A model generated the notes under the pieces. That model made no database searches and was not told where the DNA came from. It worked only from the letters and a program-made list of their open reading frames with translations. Below are positions 12,376 through 25,312 of a stretch of 64,000 nucleotides of DNA, one piece after another. The stretch's first letter is position 1; every line of letters starts with the position of its first letter. The position numbers and the translations under genes are program-made. The stretch is from Chamaecrista fasciculata (lineage: Eukaryota; Streptophyta; Magnoliopsida; Fabales; Fabaceae): the NCBI GenBank assembly GCA_003254925.1, contig QANZ01051560.1, forward strand, positions 228,978 through 292,977, given 5' to 3'.

Positions 12376-12902
12376 GAGGAAACCTACTATTTGGTCCCTC
12401 TATTTTCATAGTTTTAACTATTTGGTCCCTGCATTTTTGAAATAGACTATTTGGTCCCTCAAAAATTACAAATGTCAACTCGTTAGTCCCTGTAGTCTAT
12501 CTCCGTTACCAACACTACCTGGCCATTAAGTATACATGTAACACATTAAATGTCATATATTTAACTATTTGGGACCACCTAGGCTTTGAGATTTAGGAAT
12601 AATTCAATAATTTATGTCTTATAGAAGCTTCACGTATAATACGAATATTTGGGTCTAACTCAATTTTAAGCTAGTTTCATTGTGTTTGATGGTCCGGTTC
12701 ATTTGGTTTAGATGATTGTCAAAGTGACATTTAACGATGTCATATAAGCATTTAACGTCTGATATAGTTGACAATTATGATAAATGAGAGACTAAATAGT
12801 TCACAATTATGATAAATAAGAGACTGAGTAGTCCATTTTAATAAATGAAGGACCAAATAGTTGAGTCAGTAAAAACGGAGAGACCAAATAGTAGGTTTCC
12901 TC
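12376..12902. mobile_element. Mutator-like foldback MITE (GAGGAAAC family)
   Basis: The ends GAGGAAACCTACTATTTGG and its complement carry repeated CTATTTGGTCCCT units. They are bounded by an exact 9-bp duplication TTAAAAATA (12367-12375 and 12903-12911). The same family occurs at 21307-22315. Confidence 0.9.
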
Positions 12903-13223
12903 TTAAAAATAATATTAATTAGAATAAATTATATTTAATTTTCTATTTTAAAATATTACTAATTCTTATTTAATTTAGACGTTAGTATCCAATATTTTTC
13001 GATAAAAATGAGCTTGTAGACATTAAGATTCGTGTTAATTTTTTTTTCATATACATAAAATTTTAAATAAAATTGAAATTATTGTAAATTATAAACTATT
13101 AAAGTTAGTTGTGAATAATTATATACTTTGTTATAAAATTAATAAAATCTTACTTAATTTTCTTTTATTTTCGCTCTCTACTTCATTAATTATATTCTAC
13201 TTAAAAATAGTAAAATATTATTT

Positions 13224-13424
13224 TTTTTTGGTAAATAAAAGTTTAGGTGAGTTGGACCCCGGGGGCTCACCAAGGCCAGGGCAGGCCTCAAGGCTCTATG
13301 AGCGCTTACAGAGGTACTTACAGATCGCCTACCAACAAGGCCCTCACATCGGCAGCGGGATTCGAACTCACGACCTTGTGGGTTATGAGTTGACTCCTTA
13401 CCAACTGGGCCAACCTTTGTTGGC
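13224..13424 (-). mobile_element. tRNA-derived SINE, copy 1
   Basis: On the minus strand it begins with an A-box-like GGCCCAGTTGGTAAGGAG and a B box GAGTTCGAATCCC, and ends in poly(A). A 15-bp target duplication AGTAAAATATTATTT flanks it (13209-13223 and 13425-13439). A closely similar copy is at 29701-29910. Non-coding; an open frame across it is accidental. Confidence 0.92.
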
Positions 13425-14249
13425 AGTAAAATATTATTTGATTATGTCAGGTGATAGCAAATTCTGGATTGCTATTTTTTTAAATTAAGAAATAAAAAAA
13501 TTATAAGGAATATGATATTTATGTATATAATTTTATTTATTCGTGTATTCTATTTTCTATAATGAACACTTTTAATTTTTTTAAATAAATATTAATGTAT
13601 GAAAATTGCATACTTATAGTCATGCCTGTCGTTAAATTAAATAAAATAAAACCTTTGGTTTTAGAAAATTAACTTTTTCTAACGTTTGAGCGCTTAATTA
13701 TTACATCAAATTTATTTTTTTATTTTATGCTTAATAAATTAAAAAAAATAATAATAGGGGTTGAAACTTTTGTTTTTGGTATAAACTAAAGATATTTATC
13801 GTTGTAAATAATAATTAAGTTCTACATAATAAATCTTTGAGTAAACTATCAAATTAGTCTCCAGATTTTTGCTCGGTTACAGATAAGCCCCTGGATTTAG
13901 ATAATAGACGAATAAGTCCTCGAATTTATCGACCGTTACACGAAATTGGTCCCTCGGTTAACCTGACGTTACAAAAAACGTGACGTGGCATGTTAACTGC
14001 CACGTCAGCACGAGTTAATCTAAAAAAAAATGCCAACTGGGTAAATGTCGCCACATCAGCATTATTACTAAAAAAAAAAAAAAATTCGTGTCTGGACAAA
14101 TTGGTCCCTGGCTTCAATTTTTATCCCATTATTTTCAATTCCCCCTATTTTTCATCATCTTCATTCATTTTAGTCCCAAATCCTCAAAATAAAATTGTTA
14201 AGTGTCCCAAAACTCTTCCAAAAATTTCAATTTAGTCCTCAAAAGTATT

Positions 14250-14755
14250 AAAAACCCTAAAGCCTAAACCCCAAACCCCAAACTCTAAACCCTTCTATTT
14301 TCAATTCCCCCTCTTTTTCATCATCTTCATTCATTTTAGTCCCAAATCCTCAAAATAAAATTTCCCCAAAACTCTTCCAAACATTTCAATTTAGTCCTTA
14401 AACTCTAAAACCCCAAACCCCAAACTCTAAAATCCCATACCCCAAACTCTAAACTCTAAAACCCCACACCCCAAAATCTCAAACACAAACCCTAAAACCT
14501 AAAACCCCAAACCATAAACTCTAAAACCCCAAACCCTAAAATCCCATACCCCAAACTCTAAAACCCCAAACCCCAAACTCTAAAACCCTAAACCCCAAAC
14601 CCTAAAATCCCAAACCCCAAATCCTAAAACCTTAAACCTTAAACTCTAAAACCTCCAACCCCAAACCCTAAAATCCCAAACCCCAAACCCTAAAACCTAA
14701 AACCCCAAACTCTAAAACCCTAAACCCCAACCTCTAAAATCCCACACCCTAAACT
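14250..14755 (+). repeat. Degenerate telomere-like array, CCCTAAA sense
   Basis: Tandem 7-8-mers AAACCCT, AAACCCC, AAACTCT and AAATCCC are mixed irregularly. The plant telomere unit CCCTAAA is present but never in a long pure run. Confidence 0.9.
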
Positions 14756-14899
14756 TTTTGGTTTATTATCTATTCATTTAATTAGAGGACCAATTTGTCT
14801 AACATATTGAACTATTTTGATAAATTTGGGGACTGATTTGTATAATACTGTTGCACATCACAATTGTTGAACTTTAATGTACAGTCACAATTCTGATTA

Positions 14900-15885
14900 T
14901 GGTTTGGGGTTTTAGAGTTTAGGGTTTGGGTTTGGGGTCTGAGGTTTTAGAGTTTGGGGTTTAGGGTTTAGGGTGTATGGGATTTTAGGATTTGGGGTTT
15001 GCGGTTTTAGAGTTTATGGTTTGGGGTTTTAGGTTTTAGGGTTTGGGGTTTGGGATTTTGGGGTTTGGGGTTTTAGAGTTTAGGGTTTAGGGTTTGGGGT
15101 TTGAGTTTGGGGTTTGTGGTTTTAGAGTTTAGGGTTTAAGGTTTTAGGAATTAGGGTTTGGGATTTAGGGTTTTAGAGTTTGGGGTTTGGGGTTTTAGAG
15201 TTTAGGATATGAGATTTTAGGGTTTGGGGTTTGGGGTTTTAGAATTTATGGTTTGAGGTTTTAGGTTTTAGGGTTTGGGTTTGGAATTTTGGGGTTTTAG
15301 AGTTTAGGGTTTTGGGTTTTAGGGTTTGGGGTTTGAGTTTAGGGTTTGGAGTTTTAGAGTTTAGGGTTTAAGTTTTTAGGATTTGGGGTTTGGGGTTTAG
15401 GATTTTAAAGTTTGAGGTTTGTGGTTTTAGAGTTTGGGGTATAGGATTTTAGGGTTTGGGGTTTTAGAGTTTATGGTTTGGGGTTTTAGGTTTTAGGGTT
15501 TGGGATTTTGGGGTTTGGGGTTTTAGAGTTTAGGGTTTGGGGTTTTAGAGTTTAAGGACTAAATTAAAATGTTTGGAAGAATTTTGGGACACTTTACAAT
15601 TTTAGGATTTTAGTGTTTTAGGGATTAGGATGTAGGTTTTAGGGTTTCAGATTTTAGGATTTGGGGTTTGGGGTTTAGGGATTTAGGGTTTGGAGTTTGG
15701 GGTTTAGGTTTTAGGGTTTTAATATTTTTAAGGACTAAATTGGAATGTTTGGAAGAGTTTTAGGACACTTTACAATTTGATTTTGAGGATTTGGGACTAA
15801 AATGAATGAAGATGATGAAAAGGAAGCGGAATTGAAAATAAAGGGGTTTAGAGTTTGGGGTTTAGGGTTTAGGTTTTAGAGTTTT
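14900..15885 (-). repeat. Degenerate telomere-like array, TTTAGGG sense
   Basis: This is the mirror array of 14250-14755 within the same element, about twice as long. It is broken near 15560-15850 by duplicated unique arm sequence (TGGAAGAGTTTT, GGGACTAAAATG), which suggests internal duplication. Confidence 0.9.
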
Positions 15886-16448
15886 TAATACTTTTGAGCT
15901 CTAAATTGAAATGTTTGGAAGAGTTTTGGGACACTTAACAATTTTATTTTGAGGATTTGGGACTAAAATGAATGAAGAAGATGAAAAATAGGGGGAATTG
16001 AAAATAATGGGATAAAAATTGAAGCCAGGGACCAATTTTTCCAGACACGAATTTTCTGTTTTTTTTTAGTAATAATACTGATGTGGCATTTCTTTTTTTT
16101 TTTTTTTAGTTTAACCCGTGCTGACGTGGCAGTTAACGTGCCACATCACCTTTTTTGTAACGTCAGGTTAACCGAGGGACCAATTTGTGTAACGGTCGAT
16201 AAATTCGGGGACTTATTCGTCTATTATCTAAATCTATGGGCTTATATGTAATCGAGCAAAAATCTGGAGACTAATTTGATAGTTTACTCAAAATTAAGAG
16301 TAAACAATTAACTACAAAATACATCTCATGAAGAGCTTGAGACTTTAATTATTTGAGAATCACAAAACAAATGATTTGTATTATTTTAGTATATAATAAT
16401 TGAGTTATTTTTATCGATTTGGAAGATTTTAAGTTTTGTGATTTTTGG

Positions 16449-16797
16449 CTATCAAGTATGGACACTTCATTTTGAAGGTATGTTGTCGTGTCAGACATAT
16501 GTTCGTATTCGATACTCGTATTATAGTCACACGACACATATTTATAAATTTTGAAATATAAAATTATTTTTTGTGACTTTGACATGACAAACAATAAAAA
16601 ATAATAACACATATGAAATATATTATAAATAGATATTATAATTTTAAAGTTTTCATCGAAATTTATGAATTTTTAATTATTTATATATATAAATATATGT
16701 CGTGTCGTGTCATGTAAGTGATTTGACCGTAAACATGTCGATATATCAGTATCCGTGTTATGTCATGTGTCCGTATCAATGTCCATGACGCTTACAA
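16449..16797. mobile_element. Degenerate TIR element of the GGACACGACAC family
   Basis: It shares the ATGGACACTTCATTTTGA end, TGTCGTGTC subterminal repeats and central AT-rich core with 60606-60951, but is more diverged. Both copies have open frames over the core with similar translations; these reflect common descent of the element, not a gene. Confidence 0.65.
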
Positions 16798-17112
16798 AAG
16801 CGAATAAGGGGGAAAAGCCTTTTAGTATTGATGATAAAATAAATAAATTATGAGGGACTAAATTGACAAGAGAAGTCTAAGAGGGACTAAATTGAAAAAG
16901 ATAAATATGTGAGATGATTTTAGTCAATAATGAAAATATCTTATGATTATATATATTAAAACAAATGAAATGAGAGAGAGAGGAGAAAAAAAAAACAAAT
17001 CTTGCTGTTATATATATATATATGATGAATATTGGAATAATCTGAATGAAGATCCCGTTCAGAGAGCTCCAAATCTGAGTCAGTCGATTTGGTGCTTATG
17101 ATGAGTATATAG

Positions 17113-17950
17113 TAGGGGTGTTCGTCGGGTGGTTTGGACGGTTTGAAAGAATTTTTCAAATTAAACCAAGGATTAAATTTCATTTATCAAACCAAACCAA
17201 ACCAAACCAATAAAAAGTGGTTTGGGCGGTTCGGTTTGAAGGTAATTTATTGTTAATTTTGTCACTAATATACTAATAAAAAAATATACAGTTATTCTCA
17301 TAACTTACTAAAACACTAAAAAGAAAATAAATATTATCCCTATATATAGTATAGAAGATTTTTTATAAATAATTAATTGAAATTAAAATTGTAGTTTACT
17401 AATATATATTTCTTCCTCTAACTTAATATCACAATAAGTTCTTCAAATATGATATGTTTTATATTGTATAAACTAACACAATTTTATATAATAGTAAGAT
17501 GTATAATCACTCATGGCGCATTATAATATGTTATATATAATGTAATAATATTCTCATTCTGTTATAAACAACAAAATGGTTTTCTACTTTTTTAGCAAAA
17601 ATCATTAGTATATAACAACTTTTAACTTACAAATATATATATATATATATATTTATATGAAGGTGCAAATATTTTCAAACATGTAAATATATTTTCAATG
17701 TTAAATATTGTATGTATGAGTAATAGAGTATGACAAGGCCAAAAAAAAAAGTATGAGTTACCTAATGATAATATGAGGTATGTGTATATATATAAGTAAA
17801 TAAGAGTTTTAGCGGTTTGGCGGTTTGGTTCGATTTGTGCGACGTTCAAACCAAGCCAAACCGCTCATCTATCGGTTTGGTTCAGTTTCACCTTCGGTTC
17901 GATTTGGTTTGATTCGGTCGATCCGTTTGGTTCGGTTTTGATCACCCCTA
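17113..17950. mobile_element. hAT-like non-autonomous element
   Basis: The ends TAGGGGTGTTC and GATCACCCCTA carry dense subterminal GGTTTGG / CCAAACC repeats. An imperfect GTATATA(G/T) duplication borders it. 16798-17112 and 17951-18205 hold no gene. Confidence 0.65.
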
Positions 17951-18215
17951 CTGTATATATAGGAATAATCTGACTCAATATAGGCCTGTTTAGAGAGTTC
18001 CAAATCTGAATCAGTCTTGGGCCAAAAAAAAATCTGAATCAGTCGATTAATTAAAAAAGTTTTGTATGATTAATTATTAATTAGTCTCTAAACAGATTCT
18101 ATATCAAAACTAAATCATGTTTTTAGAGTTCCAAATCCGATGAACCGATCACTAGATTAATTAATTTAAGAAGTTTATCTGTCCCGCATGCGTTTCATGA
18201 TGTAATTAAGATTAA

Positions 18216-18752
18216 GGTTAAAGGGTCATTTTGGTCCTAAATGTATGCCATAATATTCATTTTGATCCATTATGTTTCAAAATGTTCATTTGGTCTTAAA
18301 TATTTGCAAAATGTTTCATTTTAGTCCCCAAACTATTGAATATGGCTTGTTTCAAGTTCAAACCTGCGAGTTTAGAGCTACGTATTGTTCTCAAAAAGTA
18401 CTTTCTCTATCTAGTTGGGATCGTTAGTAAACGAGGTCAAATCGGTCCTAAAAGTAGACTGCTCGTTTCATGGTCAAACAAGCAAAGTTCATCATATCTC
18501 TCTTATTTCTAAATCGAATGGAAAGAATTCAGAGTTATGAGTTCATCTAAATAAGTCTTTTGAACTTAAAATGAGAGACAAGAGAAATATGAGAAAATTC
18601 AATAGTTTGGGACCAAAATGAAACATTTGACCAATATTTAAGACCAAAATGAATATTTTGCTAACATTTAGGACTAATATGAATATTTTAGAACATAATG
18701 GACCAAAATTAACATTAGGGCATATATTTAGAACCAAAATGACTATTTGACC
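18216..18752. mobile_element. Mutator-like foldback MITE
   Basis: The ends GGTTAAAGGGTCATTTTGG and TGACTATTTGACC flank arms of ATTTTGGTCC units. A 10-bp duplication TTAAGATTAA (18206-18215, 18753-18762) bounds it. A sister copy is at 49370-49899. Confidence 0.88.
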
Positions 18753-19106
18753 TTAAGATTAATTAGTCTTTATTAGGAATTTTGTCATTATACTATTTCT
18801 TTCTCTCTCTCTCTCTATATCTATATATTATTTAATAATTTTGGCATTATACCAAAATGAATATTGTTTTGTAAATTATATTAAAGGACCAAAATGAGGT
18901 TTTGGCATAAAATATATAATAATTTCTAAAATATATATAGAGCTAAAACATCAACGTCAGCAAAAGGGGAAACGAAAAGAAAATGAAAGGGATCGCCTAC
19001 CAAGAGTAAACAATTGCGCTAAGCCTAATAGTTCAATTATGTAAACAATACAACATATTATTTATTCACAACTATACATATATACAAATATATTATTTGA
19101 TAATTA

Positions 19107-19641
19107 GGGTAAATTACACTTTGGTACCCTGTAATTTGGTCATATTTCACTTTGGTACCTTGTGGTTTAAAAAGTGACACTTTGGTACTCTGCATTTTCC
19201 ATTAACACTTTGGTACTCTTTTGAAACTATTTTGTAATTTTAACCATAACAAATTTTGCAAAAAATACATATTGACTCCTAATATTTTCAAAAAATTACA
19301 AACAAGTCCCTGAAACATATTATCTAGGAACTAAAATGAAAACTATAAAAAAATTTTAGGACTGTTTTGTAATTCTATCTTTTGTCCTATATTTTTCCCA
19401 AATTATGTTTTGATCCTAAAATTTTTTATAGTTTTCAACTTAGTCCCTAAATAATATGTATCCAGGGACCTATTTGTAATTTTTTGAAAATATTAGAGGT
19501 CAATATGTAATTTTTATAAAATTTGTTATGGTTAAAATTATAAAATAGCTCCAAAAGGTACCAAAGTGTTAACAGAGAATACCACAAGGTACCAAAGTGA
19601 AATATGACCAAATTACAGGGTACCGAAATGTAATTTATCCT
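19107..19641. mobile_element. Foldback MITE (GGTACC-rich family)
   Basis: The ends GGGTAAATTACACTTTGG and GTAATTTATCC, with arms of TTTGGTACC units, pair over about 250 bp. I could not find a target duplication. Fragments of this family lie near 2700-2755 and 38013-38115. Confidence 0.75.
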
Positions 19642-20795
19642 AAAAATTAATACTAATAGAAGTAGAACAACAATAATTCATCCATGGAGGTTAGGTGTAG
19701 AATAGTTAAAGCTGTCGACGTAAACCTTACCATTTTAATTGAATATATTTAATATTTATATTATTGTAAAATAAATATTAAGATATTTAATCAAAATAAA
19801 TATAGTAATATACTTATATTATATATAAGTGTTATTTATATATATAACTATTAAAACCTTGACGTTTAAAAAAATTAAGAAAAAGTATTTCAACCTAAAT
19901 CATCTAAAATTGGTGTAATTAAATGAGTAAACCAACATCTAATGCAGAGTTTGATCCAAGTAGTAAGTCAATTTAGCATTATTTAAGTAAGATGTCAAAT
20001 TTAAAATTTTGAAAATGTAACTATACTAAAAGAGACTCTATCACTATAGTTAAAAATGTTATCTATAACTATAAGCCAAATCCATATTAATGCAACAAAG
20101 CTCAAGTCAAGATACCAAATGGGAAACTGAAAAAAGTTATATACACCAACATATCTATGGGTTTGAAGTAGTTATATGTATATAAAAATTTTGTTAGTAT
20201 TGACAAAACCTATTTGATGATCTCAATAGAAATAGACCATGATTAGTGGAATTAGGAGGGCCAATGGGTCATGCTCTCCCCCAAATTAGTAATAATCTTA
20301 TATAAAAGTCAACTTTATATTTTAAAAGCTTTACAAAAAATAAAGTAAATGCCCCCCTTCCCCACCACCCCCACCAAATTTTTTCTCTACAAAATAAATG
20401 CAAAGGAGTTAAAAAGTCATTCTCTCTTATTCTCTTTAATTTTATCATACTATTATTTAATATTTTTGTTTAATACATAAAATAAAAAAGTCCAATCGAA
20501 ACTCAAATGATAAAAAATTGAGAGTAGTTTCAAATAACTCCCTACATATGAGAAATTTTATAAAAAAAATTAAGAAAGTTAACCTCCCAATTAAAAGAGA
20601 TATTTATCAATATCTAATTTTATTATCTCTCCATGATTTATCACTTTTCATTATTTAATATTTTAATCAATTTATATACTATTATCTTTTCAATCTCATT
20701 ATCTCCTTATATTCCTTTATACTTTATATTCTTTTTAATTTGTTCAACTTATACATTTTATCTTATAATATTAATAATATATAAAGAAAAAAATA
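19642..20795. other. AT-rich intergenic stretch
   Basis: No gene, RNA or complete transposon is recognised. Open frames are short, AT-rich and start-poor. Confidence 0.6.
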
Positions 20796-21164
20796 GGCCA
20801 AAATCCTATTTTGACCCCTAATATTTACCTAAAGTTCTATTTTGGTCCTTAATATTTTTTTTGTTCTATTTTAGTCTTTAATGTTTTCTAAAAGATTCAT
20901 AATTGGTGCTTAACTATTGAATATGGTCATATCTCTCTCGTTTGTTGATGACTCTAAATGGGTAAAGTAAAAAATCATCATATTTAACACTTTAATTTCA
21001 TTGTGTTTGAATTTAATACGAGAAAGATATGACCATATTCAATAGTTAGTGGCCGATTATAAAACTTTTAAGAAACATTAAAGACTAAAACGGAACAAAA
21101 AAAAATACTAAAGACCAAAATGAAACTTTAGATAAATATTAGGGACTAAAATAAAATTTTAGCC
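20796..21164. mobile_element. Foldback MITE (GGCC-ended family)
   Basis: The ends GGCCAAAATCC and ATTTTAGCC flank inverted arms of TATTTTGGTCC units. An A-rich 9-bp flank matches at 8 of 9 positions (20787-20795 versus 21165-21173). Confidence 0.7.
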
Positions 21165-21306
21165 AAAATAATACATTGGCTGCCTTAACCAAAAATCCTA
21201 ACTCCGCCCCGGTCCATGATTGTAGGTCAAGAGAGATATTGTTTGATTCTTAAAGAAAGACAAATAAAAAGGAAATGTTTTAATGTATTCATATATATAT
21301 ATATAT

Positions 21307-22315
21307 GAGGAAACATACTACTTGGTCTCTCCTTTTTCACACTTTTAACTATTTGGTCCCTGCATTTTTGAAATAGACTATTTGGTCCCTCCTTTTTAAC
21401 AAATGTCAACTCATGAGTCCCTTTAACTTATATCCGTTACTAATAGTGATGACTTGGCTGTTAAACGCTTACATGACACCGTTAAATCTGAAATCTGAGT
21501 TGGCTCCATCTTTCAAAACATAACCATTTAGTCCCTCTTCTAGGGTTAGCAACATGCTCAAGAGTTCAAGCATTGACTGTGAGAGCAGCAACACAATCGA
21601 GGTTCAACGATTGTGTTAGAGAGTAATGTAAATCAACCATAGCATCACATATGCTAACATTGTCCTCAATTTTTGTTTAGGCAGAAATTGTTTTGAAAGC
21701 ATCTCCAGAAATTGCTTCAAAATTTCTCAACACAATCTTACAAGTAATAACTTACTGAGTATTTATTGGAACCTATCTGTCTCTCAAAGACCCTTAAATA
21801 GTATAGCAGATACAGCCCAAAAATCAATTCTGGTGTTGATGAAAAGGCAAATATGGACACAATCAATTTCTATAGACGAAGCTTTCCAAAAATATCCTGC
21901 CACCAAGCAAACAACAAATGATAAACATATTGGTTGTAGACTTTTCATACAGCTTGGTGATTGAATAGAATATCAGCGTTCATTTCTCTCTTTTTTCTTC
22001 TTTTTACTCTTCTCTCTTTATCTCACTTTTCAATTTATATTGAAAAAAAAATTTTTGTTGTATTGACTAAGCATTCAAGCAAGCTTGCAGCTTTTTTCCC
22101 TGTTGTTTCTTCCCACTTACAAGTGCCTCGCACTAATGCTCCAAAGAGACAGAGGAGGACGAATGAGGGGGTTAGAGGACCACATTGCTAACCCTAGAAG
22201 AGGGCCTAAATGGTTATGTTTTGAAAGATGAAGCTAACTCATATTTCAGATTTAAAATAGAGGGACCAAATAGTTAAAAGTGTGAAAAAGGAGGGAGCAA
22301 ATAGTATGTTTCCTC
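21307..22315. mobile_element. GAGGAAAC-family MITE with an enlarged, gene-like loop
   Basis: The termini GAGGAAACATACTACTTGG and complement match the 12376-12902 element. The inverted arms run inward to CTAGGGTTAGCAA (near 21538) and its complement (near 22200). The roughly 620-bp loop has higher sequence complexity than the arms. It includes a 63-bp open stretch (21681-21743) bordered by a TTTTTGTTTAG acceptor-like and a GTAATAAC donor-like site. The loop may be captured host DNA (Pack-MULE-like); I do not recognise the source gene. Confidence 0.65.
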
Positions 22316-22554
22316 ATATATATATATATATATATATACAAACAATTGGTAGATGGGTGAATTACTTAAACACGTTTTGAGTCCAAATTGAGTCATGTAT
22401 ATAAAAATGAGTATAGAGAAAATTTATTTCCATGATCTTTATACCTCAAGAAAAATAACTTTTGACCGTCGGTGGAAGATATAGCGCTTAGCTCTTTAAA
22501 AAATTGGCAAAAAAACAAACACAAATACAACATGGTTTATGGATATAAGATGCG

Positions 22555-22586
<32 letters not shown>

Positions 22587-25312
22587 ATGTATGTATGCAT
22601 ATCAGTATATATATATATGTTATGCAAATGTATATCATATATTCACATTCATATGTATATATATATATACATGATTATATGAGGTCTCGTGAAGGTGGTG
22701 GTCCGATGGTAACATATGAAGAGGGAATTGAATATATATTAAGCACAAATTAGAGTGGCATGCATGCTTCGCAATCTGTTAGTTTTTTCATTCCCAAAGT
22801 AGTTTTGTACTTTTGGTTGGGTGTCATACTCTGAAGAAAGACAACAAGAGTATAAGACATGCATGGTATGCATACGTGTGAATGTGAGGCTGAGCGTACA
22901 TAAGGATTTTTCAAATTAATACAAAGTGTAAGAGATAAAAAAAAAAGTAATAGATTTATTCATTACACATTTTATTTAGAGTAAACTAATAATTTAATCC
23001 TTAAAAGATTACTAAGCTGACAACTTGATCTCCAAAAAATTAAAATATATAATTTAATCTTTAAAAAATTAAAACGATAATTAATTTTTTTTGTGAATTG
23101 AATAATATATCATTTTAATCTTTCAAAGATTTAAGAATCGAAGATAACACACTTTATGTGTCATTCAGCGGAGGATGGGAGGTCAGATCATCAAGTTCGT
23201 ATAGTTTTGGGAAAATAAATGAAAAAAAAAATAGAAAAAGGCTTGGTATCTTCAATCTTCATTGATATATATGGAAGGGACAAGATGTTATAACTCATTA
23301 TATATATGGTGATATCTATATGCGTGTGAAGGTGATATATATATGGTCCACACATTTTTAGTGTTTTACAATAACAACAGTTCGTAACAGCTGCAAGCTG
23401 CATGTGCTTCAGAATATCTCCCTTTTGGGGGAAAAACGACAATACATATATACTCGATCACTTGTTTTTCATCAATCCAGACAAGCTTTTGTGACAACAT
23501 ATATATATAGACATCAGTATATGTAGATGCTTGATTATATATAATATTGATTTATTTTTTTTCTTGGTTGGTTATCTATCTTATTTATACTTTATAGACT
23601 TTTGTTGTGATTAATTCGGACTCAATCAGCGTAGTGTGCATCTAGTTTTGGAAAAAAAAAGATTTTTAATATAAATAATTACATTTACGAAATCTCAACT
23701 CTAAAATTTTGTTTAAACGACCAAATTACTTATTGTTTAGACTAACTAATACAGTATAATGAATGAGATATCCATTTCTCTCATTATGCAAGGTATGCAT
23801 GTGAATTATATCAACAAAGGATTCTTTAATTAGTTGAGTATTGTGTTTGTAAAAATTGATCACAAAAGGAAGTCTATACAAAACACACCCAATATTTTAA
23901 TTCAGATTATATATGAGAATAATTAATACAGTGTGTGGAAAATTAAAGAAGATGCAATGTAATGTCCTGTTACATATATATATATACTAAGGGCTTTGCG
24001 TGCCCGTTATATAAAATAAATAAGGAACTAAATTGTTAACTTAGTAAAGAAAGAGAGACTAAATAGTAAATTTTCTCTTATTTTTAATTTCATAGACTAT
24101 AGTTTTAAACATGAACGACCAGAAAGGGGTGGAGCCATATAATATAAGATATATATATATATATATATATTTTGCCAAATCCTTTTACATATTTTAGTGG
24201 TCGGCTTTTATAGGGAAGGATTATGATGAGTAAGGATGTCTAGAGATATCGGAAAATATCATTGACTTACAAGGATCAGTGTTTAAGAGTTTCCAATATA
24301 TATGTGATTAACATCTCAATGAATAAAGATCAAATGGTTAATATTATATATAAAAAAATTCATTGTAATCTAATTATATTATGCATTTATAAATACAAAT
24401 ATTTAGGATTTGGAATGATTGGATTTTACTCTCCAAGATTTGTTTTAAATATAATATTTAATTTTTAAGTAAACTAACCACTCATGTGATCTTTGAAAAG
24501 TTACTCATTTGATAATCCGTTAGTTAAAACATCGAAATAGAAATTGTCAATTTATACAAAATAACAATTGTATAAAAATAATATGAAAAATTTATATCAT
24601 TTATGTCAATGCTTCTGTAAAGGCTGCTGATGATGTTGTGGTCCATTTGCCACGGACAGTGTTTTTATGTGCCTTTTCATAGTTTCCCATTTCCGCATGC
24701 ATATCCCATTCCCTATTGTCAATGAAATTTGTGTAAGGTAAAAAATATGTCTTTCATTTGGTAGTCAATGTACAAATAGTTCTATTACTAAAATTAAGAG
24801 TAAACAAATACCTTGGTACTTACAAAAATGAAATAAATAGACCAGAGGCCGATTGATGAATATATTGTTTGATTATTTTATGAATTAAATTATTTATCAA
24901 ATTGATGATGATTTTTTTTAAAAAATAAGTTATTAGTTTACTCTTATTAGAAATTATGATATGAATTTATTGTACCAACAAAAATTATGATATGAATTTC
25001 AAAGACTTGATAGATAGAACGGAGAATATAAGTGGATAAAATGAGGGGTGCTACTAAAGAATGATAAGTTGTCACATCAATCCAATAATTCAATTCTTTC
25101 TCTCTCCTTAGTTCATACTTTTTTTAAAGAAATATATCTACACCATAAATGGTGAGAAATGGAGGAGCCTCAACTCTAGCCCTTTTTGAAGTAATGTCCT
25201 AAAATGAGATGCAATCAACTTGTATCTTACCTGAGTACTTTTAGGTTTTAGCTTAAAATAATTAAAAAAGATATTACTTCATATAATCAATACCATTAGA
25301 TATTTAAATTAC

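Larger units (their letters stand above)
13839..16289. mobile_element. TIR element carrying telomere-like arrays, copy 1
   Basis: The ends GAGTAAACTATCAAATTAG and complement open about 250-bp inverted arms with GGTCCCTCGGTTAAC and TGACGTGGC motifs. Inside, a degenerate CCCTAAA/CCCCAAA array runs on the plus strand (about 14250-14755). A 140-bp spacer follows, then an oppositely oriented TTTAGGG/TTTGGGG array (about 14900-15885). The second copy at 38870-40580 shares arms, arrays and spacer. No transposase is present and I see no clear target duplication. Confidence 0.85.

Noticed and set aside
13224-13424. Possible functional tRNA gene
   Set aside because: A and B boxes are present, but there is no cloverleaf with anticodon arm, and the poly(A) end and flanking duplications identify a SINE. 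The same holds for 29701-29910 and 48884-49155.
13111-13488. Open frame of 125 codons
   Set aside because: It spans a tRNA-derived SINE with its target duplications; the translation is of SINE sequence.
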